The notes beneath the pieces were generated by a model. That model saw nothing but the letters and a program-made list of their open reading frames with translations. It ran no database searches and had not been told where the DNA came from. This document shows positions 53,184 through 62,713 of a DNA stretch of 64,000 bases, piece by piece (within the stretch, counting starts at the first letter, position 1; each line of letters opens with the position of its first letter). A program made the translations under genes and the position numbers. The stretch comes from Aquabacterium soli (lineage in GTDB: Bacteria; Pseudomonadota; Gammaproteobacteria; Burkholderiales; Burkholderiaceae_C). The stretch is taken from positions 282,704-346,703 of the forward strand of contig NZ_RSED01000002.1 in assembly GCF_003933735.1 (NCBI RefSeq), written 5' to 3'.

Positions 53184-54188
53184 TCAGTTCCTCAACTCAG
53201 GGAAATGCGGCAGGGACTTGAGCACGTTCTCGTCATGTGCCGGCACCACGGTGATGCCGGGGTGGCGCTTCATCAACTGATGGATGTGCACGATGGCAGC
53301 CTGGTTGGCAGCGGGGTCATGGTCCAGCGGCAGGATGCGGCGCAGCAGCCATGATCGATCGGCCGGCTTGTGGAAGCCCTCGATCGCCCAGGTCACATCA
53401 CCCGTGAACAGGTAGCACTGGCCGGAAGGCAGGCTCAGCAGCATGCCCACCTGCCCCGCCGTGTGGCCGCCCAGCGGCAGCAGCAGCACGCTGCCATCGC
53501 CGAACACATCGTGGCTGTGCGCGAAGCCCAGCACAGGCGGGCCTTCGAAGCGCAACTCGCGCCAGTGCTTCACGCCGTCGAACTGGCTGCGCAGGAAGGC
53601 GGGCGCATGGGCATGCCCTGCCTCTTCACGCTCAGCGGGCGTGGCCCACACCTCGGCGTCCGGAAAATCCGGCAGGCCGCTGATGTGGTCCCAGTGCATG
53701 TGCGAAGGCACGATCATCTTGATGTCCTTGAGCGGCCAACCCTGGCGCTGCAATTGATCCGCCACCGGCAGCCTGCCGCCGCGCTCGTAAGCGAACACCT
53801 GGCGGTGGAACAGGTTGTTGCCGGCGAACTGCGCATCCACCTGGCGGCCCAGGCCGGTGTCGAACAGCAACTGCCCCTTGGGGTGGCGCACCAGCACGGC
53901 CACCTGCACGGGCCGGCGGTGCACCCACCAGCGGCCACCGGCCACGATCAGGGCCTCGGCCGCGCCATTGGATTGCGAGGTCTGCAAGGTGGTGAAGGCC
54001 AGGCCCTGCGGCGGCTGTGCAGCGGGGAAGGTGGCCAAGCCGGCGAGCTCGGGGCCTACCGGCAGCTTGTGATCCCCGGCGCTGATCAGGCCACAGCCCA
54101 GCGCCAGCAGCAAGATCAGGCCCAGCACGGCCCAGCCTGCGCGTTTCCACAGCAAGTGTGGGGGCCTAAGGGATGTGGTCTTGGTCAT
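53184..54188 (-). CDS. Metallo-beta-lactamase-fold hydrolase, membrane-anchored or exported
   Basis: A 334-residue protein. An N-terminal hydrophobic segment (AGWAVLGLILLLALGCGLIS) may be a signal anchor or lipoprotein signal. The MBL-fold domain carries MIVPSHMHWDHISGLPDFP (the HxHxDH motif as HMHWDH), LLLPLGGHTAGQVGMLLSL with a zinc His, FTGDVTWAIEGF with the bridging Asp, and VVPAHDENVLKSL with the last His. Lactonases (including AHL lactonases), hydrolases and thioesterases share this fold, so the substrate cannot be stated. A LysR regulator follows in the same operon. Confidence 0.85.
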   Translation of the reverse strand: MTKTTSLRPPHLLWKRAGWAVLGLILLLALGCGLISAGDHKLPVGPELAGLATFPAAQPPQGLAFTTLQTSQSNGAAEALIVAGGRWWVHRRPVQVAVLVRHPKGQLLFDTGLGRQVDAQFAGNNLFHRQVFAYERGGRLPVADQLQRQGWPLKDIKMIVPSHMHWDHISGLPDFPDAEVWATPAEREEAGHAHAPAFLRSQFDGVKHWRELRFEGPPVLGFAHSHDVFGDGSVLLLPLGGHTAGQVGMLLSLPSGQCYLFTGDVTWAIEGFHKPADRSWLLRRILPLDHDPAANQAAIVHIHQLMKRHPGITVVPAHDENVLKSLPHFPELRN

Positions 54189-54271
54189 CGATGCGCCTTG
54201 GATGTTGTAGAGAGCGCCTCACGATAGGCAAACCACATCGATAAGTAAAATCGTATTTTCTTGCTATATTT

Positions 54272-54287
54272 TATAGAAATACCTATA
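54272..54287. promoter_or_regulatory. Inverted repeat upstream of the metallo-hydrolase/LysR operon
   Basis: TATAG-N6-CTATA lies 84-99 bases upstream of the metallo-hydrolase start in an AT-rich gap. The position suits a LysR-type activator site. The even spacing does not fit the classical T-N11-A core, so identification is tentative. Confidence 0.35.
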
Positions 54288-54334
54288 CCAAGAACAAGCC
54301 AGTGCCATGCCAGGGCGGAGAACCCGTGAAAAGC

Positions 54335-55357
54335 TTATTTCTGGCTAAGCACGTTGCTGACCAGACGGGACGTGACGTCCACGATCTCGATCATGCGGTC
54401 GTAGGCCATGCGGGTGGGGCCGATCACGCCCAGCGTGCCGACCACCTGGCCGTTGATTTGGTAAGGCGCCGACACGACGGACAGCTCCTCGTAGGGCACC
54501 ACCTGGCTTTCGCCGCCGATGTAGATCTGCACGCCCTCGGCGCGGCTGGAGCCGTCGAGCAGGCGCATCAGCTGGGTCTTCTGCTCGAACAGGTCGAACA
54601 GGCGGCGCAGCGACCCCAGGTCATTGCTGAAATCCTGCACCTGCAGCAGGTTGCGCTCGCCGGACACCACCACCTGGTCGGTGTTCTCGTCCATGGCCTC
54701 GCTGCCGGCCTGCACGGCCGCGCTCATCAGCGAAGCGATGTCGGCGCGCAGGGCGTCGACCTCCTGCCGCAGACGCTCGCGCATCTGCTCGATGGTCAGG
54801 CCCGAGTAATGGGTGTTGAGGATGTTGCTGGCCTCGACCAGCTGGCTCTGGTTGACATCCTGCGCGGTGAAGATGACGCGGTTCTGCACATCGCCATCGG
54901 GCGAGACCAGGATGACCAGCACGCGGCGCTCGCCCAGCCGCAAGAACTCGACATGGCGGAAGGCGCTGGCCTTGCGCGGCGACGTGACCACGCCGACGAA
55001 CTGCGACAGGCTGGACAGCATCTGCGCCGCGTTGGTGATCACGCGCTGGGGCTGGTCGGGCTGCAGTTGCTGGTGGCTGCCCGATGACAGGTCATCGAAC
55101 TGGCGGCCGCGCGAGGCCGTGAGCATGGTGTCCACGAACAGCCGGTAGCCGCGCGGCGTGGGCACCCGGCCCGCCGAGGTGTGCGGGCTGACGATCAGGC
55201 CCAGCTCTTCCAGGTCGGCCATCACGTTGCGGATGGTGGCGGCAGACAGGTCCAGGCCCGAGGCACGTGAGAGGGTGCGCGACCCCACGGGCTGCCCGTC
55301 GGCGATGTATCGCTCGACCAGGGTTTTCAGGAGAAGTTTGGCGCGGTCTTCCAGCAT
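54335..55357 (-). CDS. hrcA: Heat-inducible transcription repressor HrcA
   Basis: A 340-residue repressor of class I heat-shock genes (groESL, dnaKJ operons) through CIRCE elements. The N-terminal winged helix has [20 protein letters not shown] and [20 protein letters not shown]. The GAF-like and C-terminal segments include [40 protein letters not shown] and [20 protein letters not shown]. It is divergent from nadK across 57 bp. A TAGAAT hexamer ends eight bases before its ATG. No CIRCE element is present in this window. Confidence 0.95.
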   Translation of the reverse strand: MLEDRAKLLLKTLVERYIADGQPVGSRTLSRASGLDLSAATIRNVMADLEELGLIVSPHTSAGRVPTPRGYRLFVDTMLTASRGRQFDDLSSGSHQQLQPDQPQRVITNAAQMLSSLSQFVGVVTSPRKASAFRHVEFLRLGERRVLVILVSPDGDVQNRVIFTAQDVNQSQLVEASNILNTHYSGLTIEQMRERLRQEVDALRADIASLMSAAVQAGSEAMDENTDQVVVSGERNLLQVQDFSNDLGSLRRLFDLFEQKTQLMRLLDGSSRAEGVQIYIGGESQVVPYEELSVVSAPYQINGQVVGTLGVIGPTRMAYDRMIEIVDVTSRLVSNVLSQK

Positions 55358-55365
55358 GTCGTTTC

Positions 55366-55371
55366 ATTCTA
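55366..55371 (-). promoter_or_regulatory. Candidate -10 element of hrcA
   Basis: TAGAAT on the minus strand ends eight bases before the hrcA ATG at 55357, so transcription would start at or next to the start codon. Confidence 0.4.
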
Positions 55372-55401
55372 GAGCGTCGCCGTGCCGTCATGGCCCTGTG
55401 G

Positions 55402-55407
55402 TGTAAT
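55402..55407 (+). promoter_or_regulatory. Candidate extended -10 element of nadK
   Basis: TGTAAT is preceded by TG at 55399-55400 with one base between, an extended -10. It ends seven bases before the nadK ATG at 55415. No -35 or ribosome site is seen, which suggests a leaderless transcript. Confidence 0.45.
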
Positions 55408-55414
55408 TCCAGAC

Positions 55415-56314
55415 ATGCCCCAATTGCCCTGCCGCTTCCGTCATGCCGCCCTGGTGGGCAAGTACCACGCACGCGGCATCCGGCCTGTTCTGGAAGATGT
55501 CGCCCACCTGCTGGTGCGCGCCGGGCTGGATGTCTCGCTGGAGCTTGAAACCGCGCAGAACACGGGTATGACCGACTACCCCGCCCTGTCGGTGCAGGAC
55601 ATCGGCAAGCAGTGCGATGTGGCCGTGGTGCTGGGCGGCGACGGCACCATGCTGGCCACCGCGCGCGAGCTGGCGCCTTTTGACATCCCGCTGATCGGCA
55701 TCAACCAGGGCCGCCTGGGCTTCATCACCGACATCCAGCACAAGGAAATGGCGACCGCGCTGCCCTTGATGCTCAGCGGCCAGTACGAGGAAGAAAAGCG
55801 CGCCATGCTGGCCGGCGCCGTGCTGCGCCCCAACCGCGATGGCGGCGTCGATACCATCTACGAGGGCTTCGCCATCAACGAGGTGGTGGTAAGCCGTGGT
55901 GCCACCGCCAGCATGGTGGAGCTGCGCGCCGAGGTCGATGGCCAGTTCGTGGCCAACTACCGCGCAGACGGCCTGATCGTGGCCTCGCCCACCGGCTCGA
56001 CCGCGTATTCGCTGTCGGCCGGCGGCCCCATCATGCACCCCGGCCTGGGCGGCTGGGTGGTGGTGCCGATCGCCTCGCACACGCTGTCGAACCGGCCCAT
56101 CGTGGTGCCCGATTCAGGCACCATCACCATCGAGATCGTGGCGGCCAAGGACGCGAGCATGAACTTCGACATGCAGAGCCTGGCCAGCCTGCTGCCCGGC
56201 GACCGCGTGACGGTGCGCCGCTCGGCCCACCGGGTGCGCTTCCTGCACCCCAAGGGCTGGAACTATTACGCCACCTTGCGCCGCAAGCTGCGCTGGAACG
56301 AAGGAGTGAGTTGA
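55415..56314 (+). CDS. nadK: NAD kinase
   Basis: A 299-residue enzyme that phosphorylates NAD to NADP. The catalytic GGDGT is in [18 protein letters not shown] near residue 73. [11 protein letters not shown] and the glycine-rich [17 protein letters not shown] follow. The start at 55415 is preferred over the GTG at 55382, because it lies just after an extended -10. It is divergent from hrcA. Its TGA stop shares one base with the recN start. Confidence 0.94.
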   Translation: MPQLPCRFRHAALVGKYHARGIRPVLEDVAHLLVRAGLDVSLELETAQNTGMTDYPALSVQDIGKQCDVAVVLGGDGTMLATARELAPFDIPLIGINQGRLGFITDIQHKEMATALPLMLSGQYEEEKRAMLAGAVLRPNRDGGVDTIYEGFAINEVVVSRGATASMVELRAEVDGQFVANYRADGLIVASPTGSTAYSLSAGGPIMHPGLGGWVVVPIASHTLSNRPIVVPDSGTITIEIVAAKDASMNFDMQSLASLLPGDRVTVRRSAHRVRFLHPKGWNYYATLRRKLRWNEGVS

Positions 56315-58062
56315 TGCTGCGCCGCCTGACCTTGCGGGATTTCGTGATCGTCACGTCCCTGGAAGTTGATCTGGGCGCCGGCTTCACGGCCCTGACCGGC
56401 GAGACCGGCGCGGGCAAGTCCATCCTGATCGATGCCCTGCAACTGGCCCTGGGCAGCCGCAGCGATGCGGGCGTGGTGCGCGAAGGCGCGGCCCGTGCCG
56501 ACATCACCGCCGAGTTCGAGCCCTCCAGCGTGCTGATCGCGCGCCTGGCCCCGTGGCTGGAAGAAGCCGGCTTCGACGCCATCGACGACGAACAACCAGC
56601 CCTGCTGCTGCGCCGCGTGGTCGACGCACAAGGCAAGAGCCGCGCGTGGATCAACGGCAGCCCCGCCACCGTGGCCCAGCTGCGTGAACTGGGCGAGCAC
56701 CTGGTCGACATCCACGGCCAGCACGCCTGGCAGAGCCTGACCCGCGCCGACTCGGTGCGCGCCCTGGTGGATGCCCAGGCCGGTGTGGACACCGCCGCGC
56801 TGCAGGCCGCCTGGAGCACCCGACGCGAGGCCCAGCGCCGCCTGGATGAGGCCAAGGCCCGCCAGGCCAGCCTGGACAGCGAACGCGAGCGCCTGCAATG
56901 GCAGATCACCGAGCTGGACAAGCTCAACCCCGGTGCCGACGAGTGGCCCGAGCTGAACGCCGAACACCAGCGCCTGGCGCACGGCCAGGCCATCCTGGAC
57001 GCGGCCCAGCTGGCCTTGAATGCGGTGTCTGAAGCCGATGACAGCGCCGACAGCCTGACCTCTCGCGCCATCCACGCGCTGGAAGACGTGGCCGGCGTGG
57101 AGCAGAACCTGGCCGATGCGCTGGAGGTGCTGCGCGGTGCCCAGGCCCAGTTGCAGGACGCCGCCCACAGCCTGAACGCCGCGCTGCGCCACACCGAGCT
57201 GGACCCTGATCGCCTGGGCGAACTGGACACCCGCCTGTCCACCTGGATGGGCCTGGCGCGGCGCTTCCGCAAAACCGCCGATGAACTGCCCGGCACCCTG
57301 CTGGCCTGGAAGGCCGAGCTGGCCGAACTGGACGCCGCGGCCGACATCGACGGCCTGGCCCGCGAAGCCGACAAGGCGCATGCGGCCTGGCTGAAGGTGG
57401 CGCAGGGCGTGTCGCGCCAGCGTGCCAAGGCCGCGCCGCAGCTGGCGGCCAGCGTCACCCAGGCCATGCAGGCCCTGGGCATGGCCGGTGGCCGCTTCGA
57501 GGTGGCCCTCACGGCACAGCCCGAGCCCCAGGCCTATGGCCTTGAGTCGGCCGAATTTTTGGTGGCCGGCCACGCCGGCAGCACACCGCGGCCGCTGGGC
57601 AAGGTGGCCTCGGGTGGCGAGCTGTCGCGCCTGGCCCTGGCCATTGCCGTGACCACCTCGCAGCAGGCCGGCCTTGATGAGCAGGTCGATACATTGATCT
57701 TCGACGAGATCGATTCCGGCGTGGGCGGCCAGGTGGCCGACACCGTGGGCCGCCTGATGCAGCAACTGGGCGAAGGCCGCCAGGTGCTGGCCGTGACCCA
57801 CCTGGCGCAAGTGGCCGCCAGCGCCCACCACCACCTGGTGGTGAGCAAGGCGCTGCAAGGCAAGCAGACCACCAGCGACATCCGGCCCGTGGACGGCGAC
57901 ACGCGCGTGCAGGAAGTGGCCCGCATGCTGGGCGGCAGCATCACCGACACCAGCCGCGCGCATGCACAGGCCATGCTGGCGCAAGCGCATGAGGCCGCAG
58001 CGAAGGTCCAGGCCGCTGCCACGCCCGCAGGCAAAGGCGGCAAGCCTCGGAAAGCGGCATGA
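56314..58062 (+). CDS. recN: DNA repair protein RecN
   Basis: A 582-residue SMC-like ATPase for double-strand break repair. Walker A GETGAGKS is at residues 29-36. Long coiled-coil arms lie on either side of about residues 150-400 (for example ARQASLDSERERLQWQITEL). The signature KVASGGELSRLALAIAV is near 431 and Walker B DTLIFDEIDSGVGG near 460, with the RecN zone VTHLAQVAASAHHHLVVSK. AAGGAG lies upstream, and the ATG overlaps the nadK stop by one base. The nadK-recN pairing is common in Burkholderiales. Confidence 0.95.
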   Translation: MLRRLTLRDFVIVTSLEVDLGAGFTALTGETGAGKSILIDALQLALGSRSDAGVVREGAARADITAEFEPSSVLIARLAPWLEEAGFDAIDDEQPALLLRRVVDAQGKSRAWINGSPATVAQLRELGEHLVDIHGQHAWQSLTRADSVRALVDAQAGVDTAALQAAWSTRREAQRRLDEAKARQASLDSERERLQWQITELDKLNPGADEWPELNAEHQRLAHGQAILDAAQLALNAVSEADDSADSLTSRAIHALEDVAGVEQNLADALEVLRGAQAQLQDAAHSLNAALRHTELDPDRLGELDTRLSTWMGLARRFRKTADELPGTLLAWKAELAELDAAADIDGLAREADKAHAAWLKVAQGVSRQRAKAAPQLAASVTQAMQALGMAGGRFEVALTAQPEPQAYGLESAEFLVAGHAGSTPRPLGKVASGGELSRLALAIAVTTSQQAGLDEQVDTLIFDEIDSGVGGQVADTVGRLMQQLGEGRQVLAVTHLAQVAASAHHHLVVSKALQGKQTTSDIRPVDGDTRVQEVARMLGGSITDTSRAHAQAMLAQAHEAAAKVQAAATPAGKGGKPRKAA

Positions 58063-58120
58063 GCGCCGTCCGGCCGCCCGAAGGCGCTCGCGCCACAGCT
58101 TGCCAGGCGGAGGCCCGTCC

Positions 58121-59041
58121 ATGAGCGCCGCGCTCGACATCATCGTGCTGACCGGCATGTCCGGCTCGGGCAAGTCTGTGGCGCTCAATGCGCTGGAGGA
58201 CGCCGGCTACTACTGCGTGGACAACCTGCCGCCGGAGCTGCTGACGCAGCTGCTCACCCTGGAGCGCCAGCGCGCCAGCGAAGACGAAGGACGCACCCGC
58301 CGCCTGGCCGTGGCCGTGGACGCGCGCAGCGCCAAGTCCCTGCCCTACCTGTTGCCTGTGCTGGACAACCTGCGCACCGAAGGCACCGTGGTGCGCCCCT
58401 TGTTCCTGGACGCCAGCAACGAGGCGCTGCTGCGGCGCTTCTCTGAAACGCGCCGCCCTCACCCGCTGGCCTCGCTGCGGGATGCCAGCGCCGACACCGC
58501 CGCCATGCCGCTGGACGACGACTCGGCCCAGGCCCTGCTGGACACCATCGAACTGGAACGCGAGCTGCTGGAGCCGCTGCGCGAGCGCTCCGCCATCATC
58601 GACACCACCTTGCTTCGGCCGGCACAACTGCGCATGTGGGTGCGCCACACCGTGCAGGCCCTGCCTTCAAGGCTGACCCTGGTGTTCCAGTCTTTCGCGT
58701 ACAAGAACGGCGTGCCGCTGGATGCGGACTTCGTGTTCGATTCGCGCATGCTGCCCAACCCGCACTACATCAAGGAGCTCAAGCCCTTGACGGGGCGCGA
58801 CCAGCCGGTGATCGACTACCTGCGCGAGCAGCCCGAGGCCGGCGAGCTGATCGCCCAGATCGAGGCCTTCCTGCTGCGCTGGCTGCCCGCGCTGGAAAAC
58901 GACCAGCGCAGCTACGTGACCGTGGCCATCGGCTGCACCGGCGGGCAGCACCGCTCGGTGTACTGCGTGGAGCAGCTCACCCAGCGCTTCGCGGGCCGCA
59001 ACGTGGTGCTGGCCCGCCACCGCGAGCAGGACGGGCGCTGA
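58121..59041 (+). CDS. rapZ: RNase adapter protein RapZ
   Basis: A 306-residue P-loop protein. Walker A GMSGSGKS is at residues 12-19, followed by the family signature EDAGYYCVDNLPPELL. The C-terminal sensor/RNA-binding domain has YKNGVPLDADFVFDSRMLPN, PHYIKELKPLTGRDQPV and IGCTGGQHRSVYCVEQL. In enterobacteria RapZ guides RNase E to GlmZ to tune GlmS; the RNA partner in Burkholderiales is not shown here. The start at 58121 is set by GGAGG upstream and the family N terminus. It follows recN by 58 bp. Confidence 0.94.
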   Translation: MSAALDIIVLTGMSGSGKSVALNALEDAGYYCVDNLPPELLTQLLTLERQRASEDEGRTRRLAVAVDARSAKSLPYLLPVLDNLRTEGTVVRPLFLDASNEALLRRFSETRRPHPLASLRDASADTAAMPLDDDSAQALLDTIELERELLEPLRERSAIIDTTLLRPAQLRMWVRHTVQALPSRLTLVFQSFAYKNGVPLDADFVFDSRMLPNPHYIKELKPLTGRDQPVIDYLREQPEAGELIAQIEAFLLRWLPALENDQRSYVTVAIGCTGGQHRSVYCVEQLTQRFAGRNVVLARHREQDGR

Positions 59042-59068
59042 GCCCCCCCTGCCCGCGCCACCTGCGCA

Positions 59069-59992
59069 TCAACGCGCCGCAGCTTCGCGCAACGCCTTCT
59101 TGAGCTGCTCGCCGATCTCCGGCTTGCCCACGAAGGGGTCCGTCGGGTTGCGCACCTGCACCACGTCTTCCAGGCGCGTCTGCACCATGGCCAGGGCCTG
59201 CGGGTGGGTGTACAGGTAGAACTGGCGGTCTTCCACGCCCTTGAACACCAGGTTGGCCACGTCGGTGGCCGTGAGCCTGCCAGACGTGACCGCCTTGCTG
59301 CTCATCACCTGCGCGATCATCTGGCTGGCGGTGGGTTGGGCATCGCTGCGCAGCTCTTCAGGGCGGTTGCGGTGCGACTGGTGGATGCCGGTGGGCACGA
59401 AGTACGGGCACAGCACCGAGGCGCTGACCTGCTCGGTCACCAGGGCCAGGTCCTGGTAGAGCGTTTCGCTCAGGCTGACCACGGCGTGCTTGCTCACGTT
59501 GTAGGCGCCCATGTTGGGCGCGTTGAGCAGGCCGGCCATCGAGGCCACGTTGACGATGTGGCCCGTCCATGACGGATCCTTGCGCGCGGCCTCCAGCATC
59601 AGCGGCGTGAAGATGCGCACGCCGTGGATCACGCCGAACAGGTTCACGCCCAGCACCCATTCCCAATCACGCTGGGTGTGCTCCCAGATCAGGCCGCCAT
59701 GCGCCACGCCGGCGTTGTTGACCAGCAGGTGCGGCACGCCGAAGCGCTCCAGGCACAGGTCGGCCAGGGCCTGCACGTCTTCGGCACGCGAGACATCACC
59801 GCGCAGCGACACCACCTTGGCGCCGGTCTGGCTCAGTTCGGCCACGGCGGCTTCCAGTGCGTCGGCCTGCACATCGGTCAGGACCAGGTTCATGCCGCGC
59901 GAAGCGCCCAGGCGGGCCAGCTCCAGGCCGAAGCCGCTGCCAGCGCCGGTGATCACGGCCGTGCGGCCAGCTTTGAGTTCCAGTGTGGACAT
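59069..59992 (-). CDS. Short-chain dehydrogenase/reductase
   Basis: A 307-residue SDR. The cofactor loop is AVITGAGSGFGLELARLGAS (TGxxxGxG), with LVNNAGVAHGGL, catalytic Ser in VNVASMAGLLNAPN and YxxxK in GAYNVSKHAVVSL. The C-terminal region is longer than in FabG-type SDRs. AAGGA lies ten bases before the ATG at 59992. It is last in the leftward cluster and the substrate is unknown. Position beside an NADP-dependent reductase and an acyl-CoA dehydrogenase suggests fatty or alcohol catabolism. Confidence 0.88.
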   Translation of the reverse strand: MSTLELKAGRTAVITGAGSGFGLELARLGASRGMNLVLTDVQADALEAAVAELSQTGAKVVSLRGDVSRAEDVQALADLCLERFGVPHLLVNNAGVAHGGLIWEHTQRDWEWVLGVNLFGVIHGVRIFTPLMLEAARKDPSWTGHIVNVASMAGLLNAPNMGAYNVSKHAVVSLSETLYQDLALVTEQVSASVLCPYFVPTGIHQSHRNRPEELRSDAQPTASQMIAQVMSSKAVTSGRLTATDVANLVFKGVEDRQFYLYTHPQALAMVQTRLEDVVQVRNPTDPFVGKPEIGEQLKKALREAAAR

Positions 59993-60024
59993 GGAATGCG
60001 TTCCTTCTCGTGAACAGTGGGTGG

Positions 60025-61053
60025 TCAGCTCAGCTTGACCAGTTGCTTGCCGAAGTTCTTGCCCTTGAGCAGGCCCAGGAAGGCCTCGGGGGCGCTGGCG
60101 ATGCCATCGGCCACGGACTCGCGGAGCTTCATCTTGCCGCTGGCGACCATGCCGCCCAGCTCCTTCGTGGCATCGGGCCACACCTCGGGGTGCTCGCTCA
60201 CGATGAAGCCTTCGATCTTCAGGCGCGACACCAGGATCATGGCCGGGTTGGCCAGCGGCAGCGACTGCCCGTCGTAGCCGGCGATCATCCCGCACACGGC
60301 GATGCGGCCGAAGGCGTTCATGCGCAGCATCACGGCGTCCAGGATCATGCCGCCCACGTTCTCGAAATAGCCGTCGATGCCCTTGGGCGTGGCCTCCTTC
60401 AAGGCGGCGTAGAAGCTCTTGGGGTCGTTGTGCTGCTTGTAGTCCACGCAGGCGTCGAAACCCAGCTCTTCCACCACGTAGCGGCACTTGTCGGCACCGC
60501 CGGCCACGCCCACCACGCGGCAGCCACGGGCCTTGGCCAGCTGGCCGACCACGCTGCCCACGGCACCGCTGGCGGCGCTGACCACCACGGTCTCGCCTTC
60601 CTTCGGGTTGATGATCTTGACCAGGCCATACCAGCCCGTGACACCCGGCATGCCCACCGAGCCCAGGTAGGCCGACAGCGGGATGTGGGTGGTGTCGACC
60701 TTGTGGATGGCGCCGCGCACGTTGGCATCGACCACCGAATACTCCTGCCAGCCGCCCATGCCCAGCACCTGGTCACCCACGGCGAACTTGGGGTGCTTGC
60801 TGGCGACGACCTCGCCCACGGTGCCGCCGATCATCACGCTGTTCAGCGGTTGTGGCTCGGCATAGCTGCGGCTGTCGTTCATGCGGCCGCGCATGTACGG
60901 GTCGAGCGAGAGGAAGTGGTGGCGCACCACCACCTGGCCATCGGCCAGCTCGGCCTGCGAAGGCACGGGCACCTCGACCAGCTTAAAGTTGTCGGTGGTG
61001 GCCTCGCCTTGGGGGCGAGAGACCAATTGGATCTGGCGGTTGATCTGGCTCAT
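60025..61053 (-). CDS. NADP-dependent zinc-independent oxidoreductase (MDR, leukotriene B4 dehydrogenase-like)
   Basis: A 342-residue quinone-oxidoreductase-like reductase of the zinc-independent MDR family (CurA/YncB, prostaglandin-reductase-like). Features are FKLVEVPVPSQAELADGQVV, LSLDPYMRGRMNDSRSYAEP, the NADPH loop VSAASGAVGSVVGQLAKARG, and VDYKQHNDPKSFYAAL. The C terminus LLKGKNFGKQLVKLS is typical. AGGAG lies upstream of the ATG at 61053. It reduces an alkenal- or enone-type substrate in characterised relatives. It lies between two catabolic genes in the leftward cluster. Confidence 0.88.
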   Translation of the reverse strand: MSQINRQIQLVSRPQGEATTDNFKLVEVPVPSQAELADGQVVVRHHFLSLDPYMRGRMNDSRSYAEPQPLNSVMIGGTVGEVVASKHPKFAVGDQVLGMGGWQEYSVVDANVRGAIHKVDTTHIPLSAYLGSVGMPGVTGWYGLVKIINPKEGETVVVSAASGAVGSVVGQLAKARGCRVVGVAGGADKCRYVVEELGFDACVDYKQHNDPKSFYAALKEATPKGIDGYFENVGGMILDAVMLRMNAFGRIAVCGMIAGYDGQSLPLANPAMILVSRLKIEGFIVSEHPEVWPDATKELGGMVASGKMKLRESVADGIASAPEAFLGLLKGKNFGKQLVKLS

Positions 61054-61100
61054 GGGGTGTTCTCCTAAGCGATGGGTTGTTCGTTCGGCTTGATCCCTGA

Positions 61101-61568
61101 TCAATCGGAGCCGGGGCCTTGCAGGATCGGCTTGGCCGCGGGGCGCGCCTCCTTGCCCGAGATGGGCAAGGCGCGCAGGAACTTGAAGGTGGCGGTGGCG
61201 TGGGCGCACAGCTCGCCGTCACCGCCGATGACGCGGCCTTCGCAGAAGGCCAGCTTGGCGGTGCTGTGCAGGATGCTGCCGTGGGCGGTGAGCAGGCCCA
61301 GGCCGGGACGCATGAAGCTGGTCTTCATCTCCAGCGTGACCAGGCCCGGCCCGCCATCGGGCAGGTGGCGGTGGATGCTGCGCGCCGCGTGCGCCATGAC
61401 CACATCGAGCAGGGTCATCAGCACACCGCCGTGGGCCACGCCGAAGGAATTGGTGTGCGCGTCCTCGCGCAGCTGCAGGGTCAGCTCGGCCTGGCCACCT
61501 TCATAGCGCTGCAGCTCGGCGCCCAGCACGTTCACGAAGGGGATGTTGACGGCGAAGGGGATGGACAT
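61101..61568 (-). CDS. PaaI-type thioesterase (hotdog fold)
   Basis: A 155-residue hotdog-fold thioesterase. NSFGVAHGGVLMTLLDVVMA is the conserved HGG motif with the catalytic Asp at the end of the helix, and TLEMKTSFMRPG follows. Family members hydrolyse aromatic or medium-chain acyl-CoA. Position next to an acyl-CoA dehydrogenase cluster fits an acyl-CoA release function. Confidence 0.88.
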   Translation of the reverse strand: MSIPFAVNIPFVNVLGAELQRYEGGQAELTLQLREDAHTNSFGVAHGGVLMTLLDVVMAHAARSIHRHLPDGGPGLVTLEMKTSFMRPGLGLLTAHGSILHSTAKLAFCEGRVIGGDGELCAHATATFKFLRALPISGKEARPAAKPILQGPGSD

Positions 61569-61593
61569 GGTGGTGTGCCTTGTCTCAGCGTGG

Positions 61594-62394
61594 TCAGCCG
61601 CCGGTGCAGGCGCTCACGCCGCCATCGACCGCCAGGATCTGGCCGGTGATGTGCTTGCCGGCGTCAGACGCCAGCAGCACGGTGGCGCCTTTCAGATCCT
61701 CGTCATCGCCCACGCGCAGCAGCGGTGCGTGCTTGGCGATGTTGTCTTCGCCCACAGCGCCCAGCAGGCCCGCAGTCATCTTGCTCGGAAAGAAGCCCGG
61801 CGCGATGGCGTTGACGTTGATGCCCAGTTGGCCCCACTCGCAGGCCAGCGCCCGCGTGAAGTTCACGACCGCCCCCTTGCTGGTGTTGTAGGCGATGGTC
61901 TGCATGAAGGGCGGGTTGCCGCCCAGGCCGGCGATGGAGGCGACGTTGATGATGCGGCCCTTCTTGCGCGCGATCATGCTGCGCTTGGCGATGGCCTGCG
62001 ACAGCAGGAAGTAGCCCCGCACGTTGAGGTTCATCACCTTGTCCCAGGCCTCCAGCGGGTGGTCCTGCGCGGGGGCGCCCCAGGTGGCGCCGGCGTTGTT
62101 GACAAGGATGTCCACATCGCCCATGCGCTCCAGCGTTTCACCGACCAGGCGTTCGATGTCGGCGGGGTTGCCGGCGTCGGCCGCCACCCAGCGGGCATCG
62201 ATGCCGGCGTCCTGCAGCGCCATCACGGCCTGCTCCAGATCGGCCGCCTTGCGCGAACTGATCACCACCTTGGCGCCAGCCTCGCCCAGGGCGTGGGCCA
62301 TCTGCAGGCCCAGGCCACGCGAGCCACCGGTGACCAGGGCCACGCGGCCGGTCAGGTCGAACAGTTGCTGAACCTTGCGGGGGGTATTGCTCAT
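61594..62394 (-). CDS. Short-chain dehydrogenase/reductase (FabG-like)
   Basis: A 266-residue SDR. Cofactor loop ALVTGGSRGLGLQMAHALGE, NNAGATWGAPA, catalytic Ser in INVASIAGLGGNPP and YNTSKGAVVNFTRALAC (YxxxK) are complete. It ends with GQILAVDGGVSACTGG, as in 3-oxoacyl-reductase-like enzymes. It lies 25 bp from the thioesterase gene in one operon with Dabb and acyl-CoA dehydrogenase genes, and could act on a beta-hydroxyacyl-CoA. Confidence 0.88.
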   Translation of the reverse strand: MSNTPRKVQQLFDLTGRVALVTGGSRGLGLQMAHALGEAGAKVVISSRKAADLEQAVMALQDAGIDARWVAADAGNPADIERLVGETLERMGDVDILVNNAGATWGAPAQDHPLEAWDKVMNLNVRGYFLLSQAIAKRSMIARKKGRIINVASIAGLGGNPPFMQTIAYNTSKGAVVNFTRALACEWGQLGINVNAIAPGFFPSKMTAGLLGAVGEDNIAKHAPLLRVGDDEDLKGATVLLASDAGKHITGQILAVDGGVSACTGG

Positions 62395-62409
62395 CTCAAA
62401 AAGTCCTTG

Positions 62410-62691
62410 TCAAACGGTGTAGTCCAGCACGTGGCGGGTCGAGGCCATCTCGCGGATCTGCTTGACCACCTCCTGGTGGTGCGGGTGCGGCTGGTAGGCG
62501 TCGAGCGCCTCGGCATCCACGAAGGTGGACACCAGCACCACGTCGCAGTTGGCGTCGAGCCCTTCGGTCTTGATGCCGATGTCGAACTCATGGATGCCGG
62601 GCACCAGGGTCTTGCAGCTGTCCAGCAGGGCCTTGACCTTGGGCGCGTCTTCGGGGCGCTTGAGCGTCCACATCACGATGTGTCGGAGCAT
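62410..62691 (-). CDS. Dabb (stress-responsive alpha/beta barrel) family protein
   Basis: A 93-residue dimeric ferredoxin-like barrel. The family start MLRHIVMWTLKRPEDAPKVK is followed by LVPGIHEFDIGIKTEGL and DVVLVSTFVDAEALDAYQPH, with conserved His residues in HPHHQEVVKQI. Family members include olivetolic acid cyclase and stress proteins. Bacterial members are often encoded in catabolic operons with acyl-CoA dehydrogenases, without a proven reaction. Confidence 0.88.
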   Translation of the reverse strand: MLRHIVMWTLKRPEDAPKVKALLDSCKTLVPGIHEFDIGIKTEGLDANCDVVLVSTFVDAEALDAYQPHPHHQEVVKQIREMASTRHVLDYTV

Positions 62692-62713
62692 GTCGATTCC
62701 TTGGAGCGTGTGT

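Noticed and set aside
56266..58188. 640-codon leftward frame opposite recN.
   Set aside because: RecN on the other strand is unambiguous, and this frame is Gly/Leu/His-rich low complexity.
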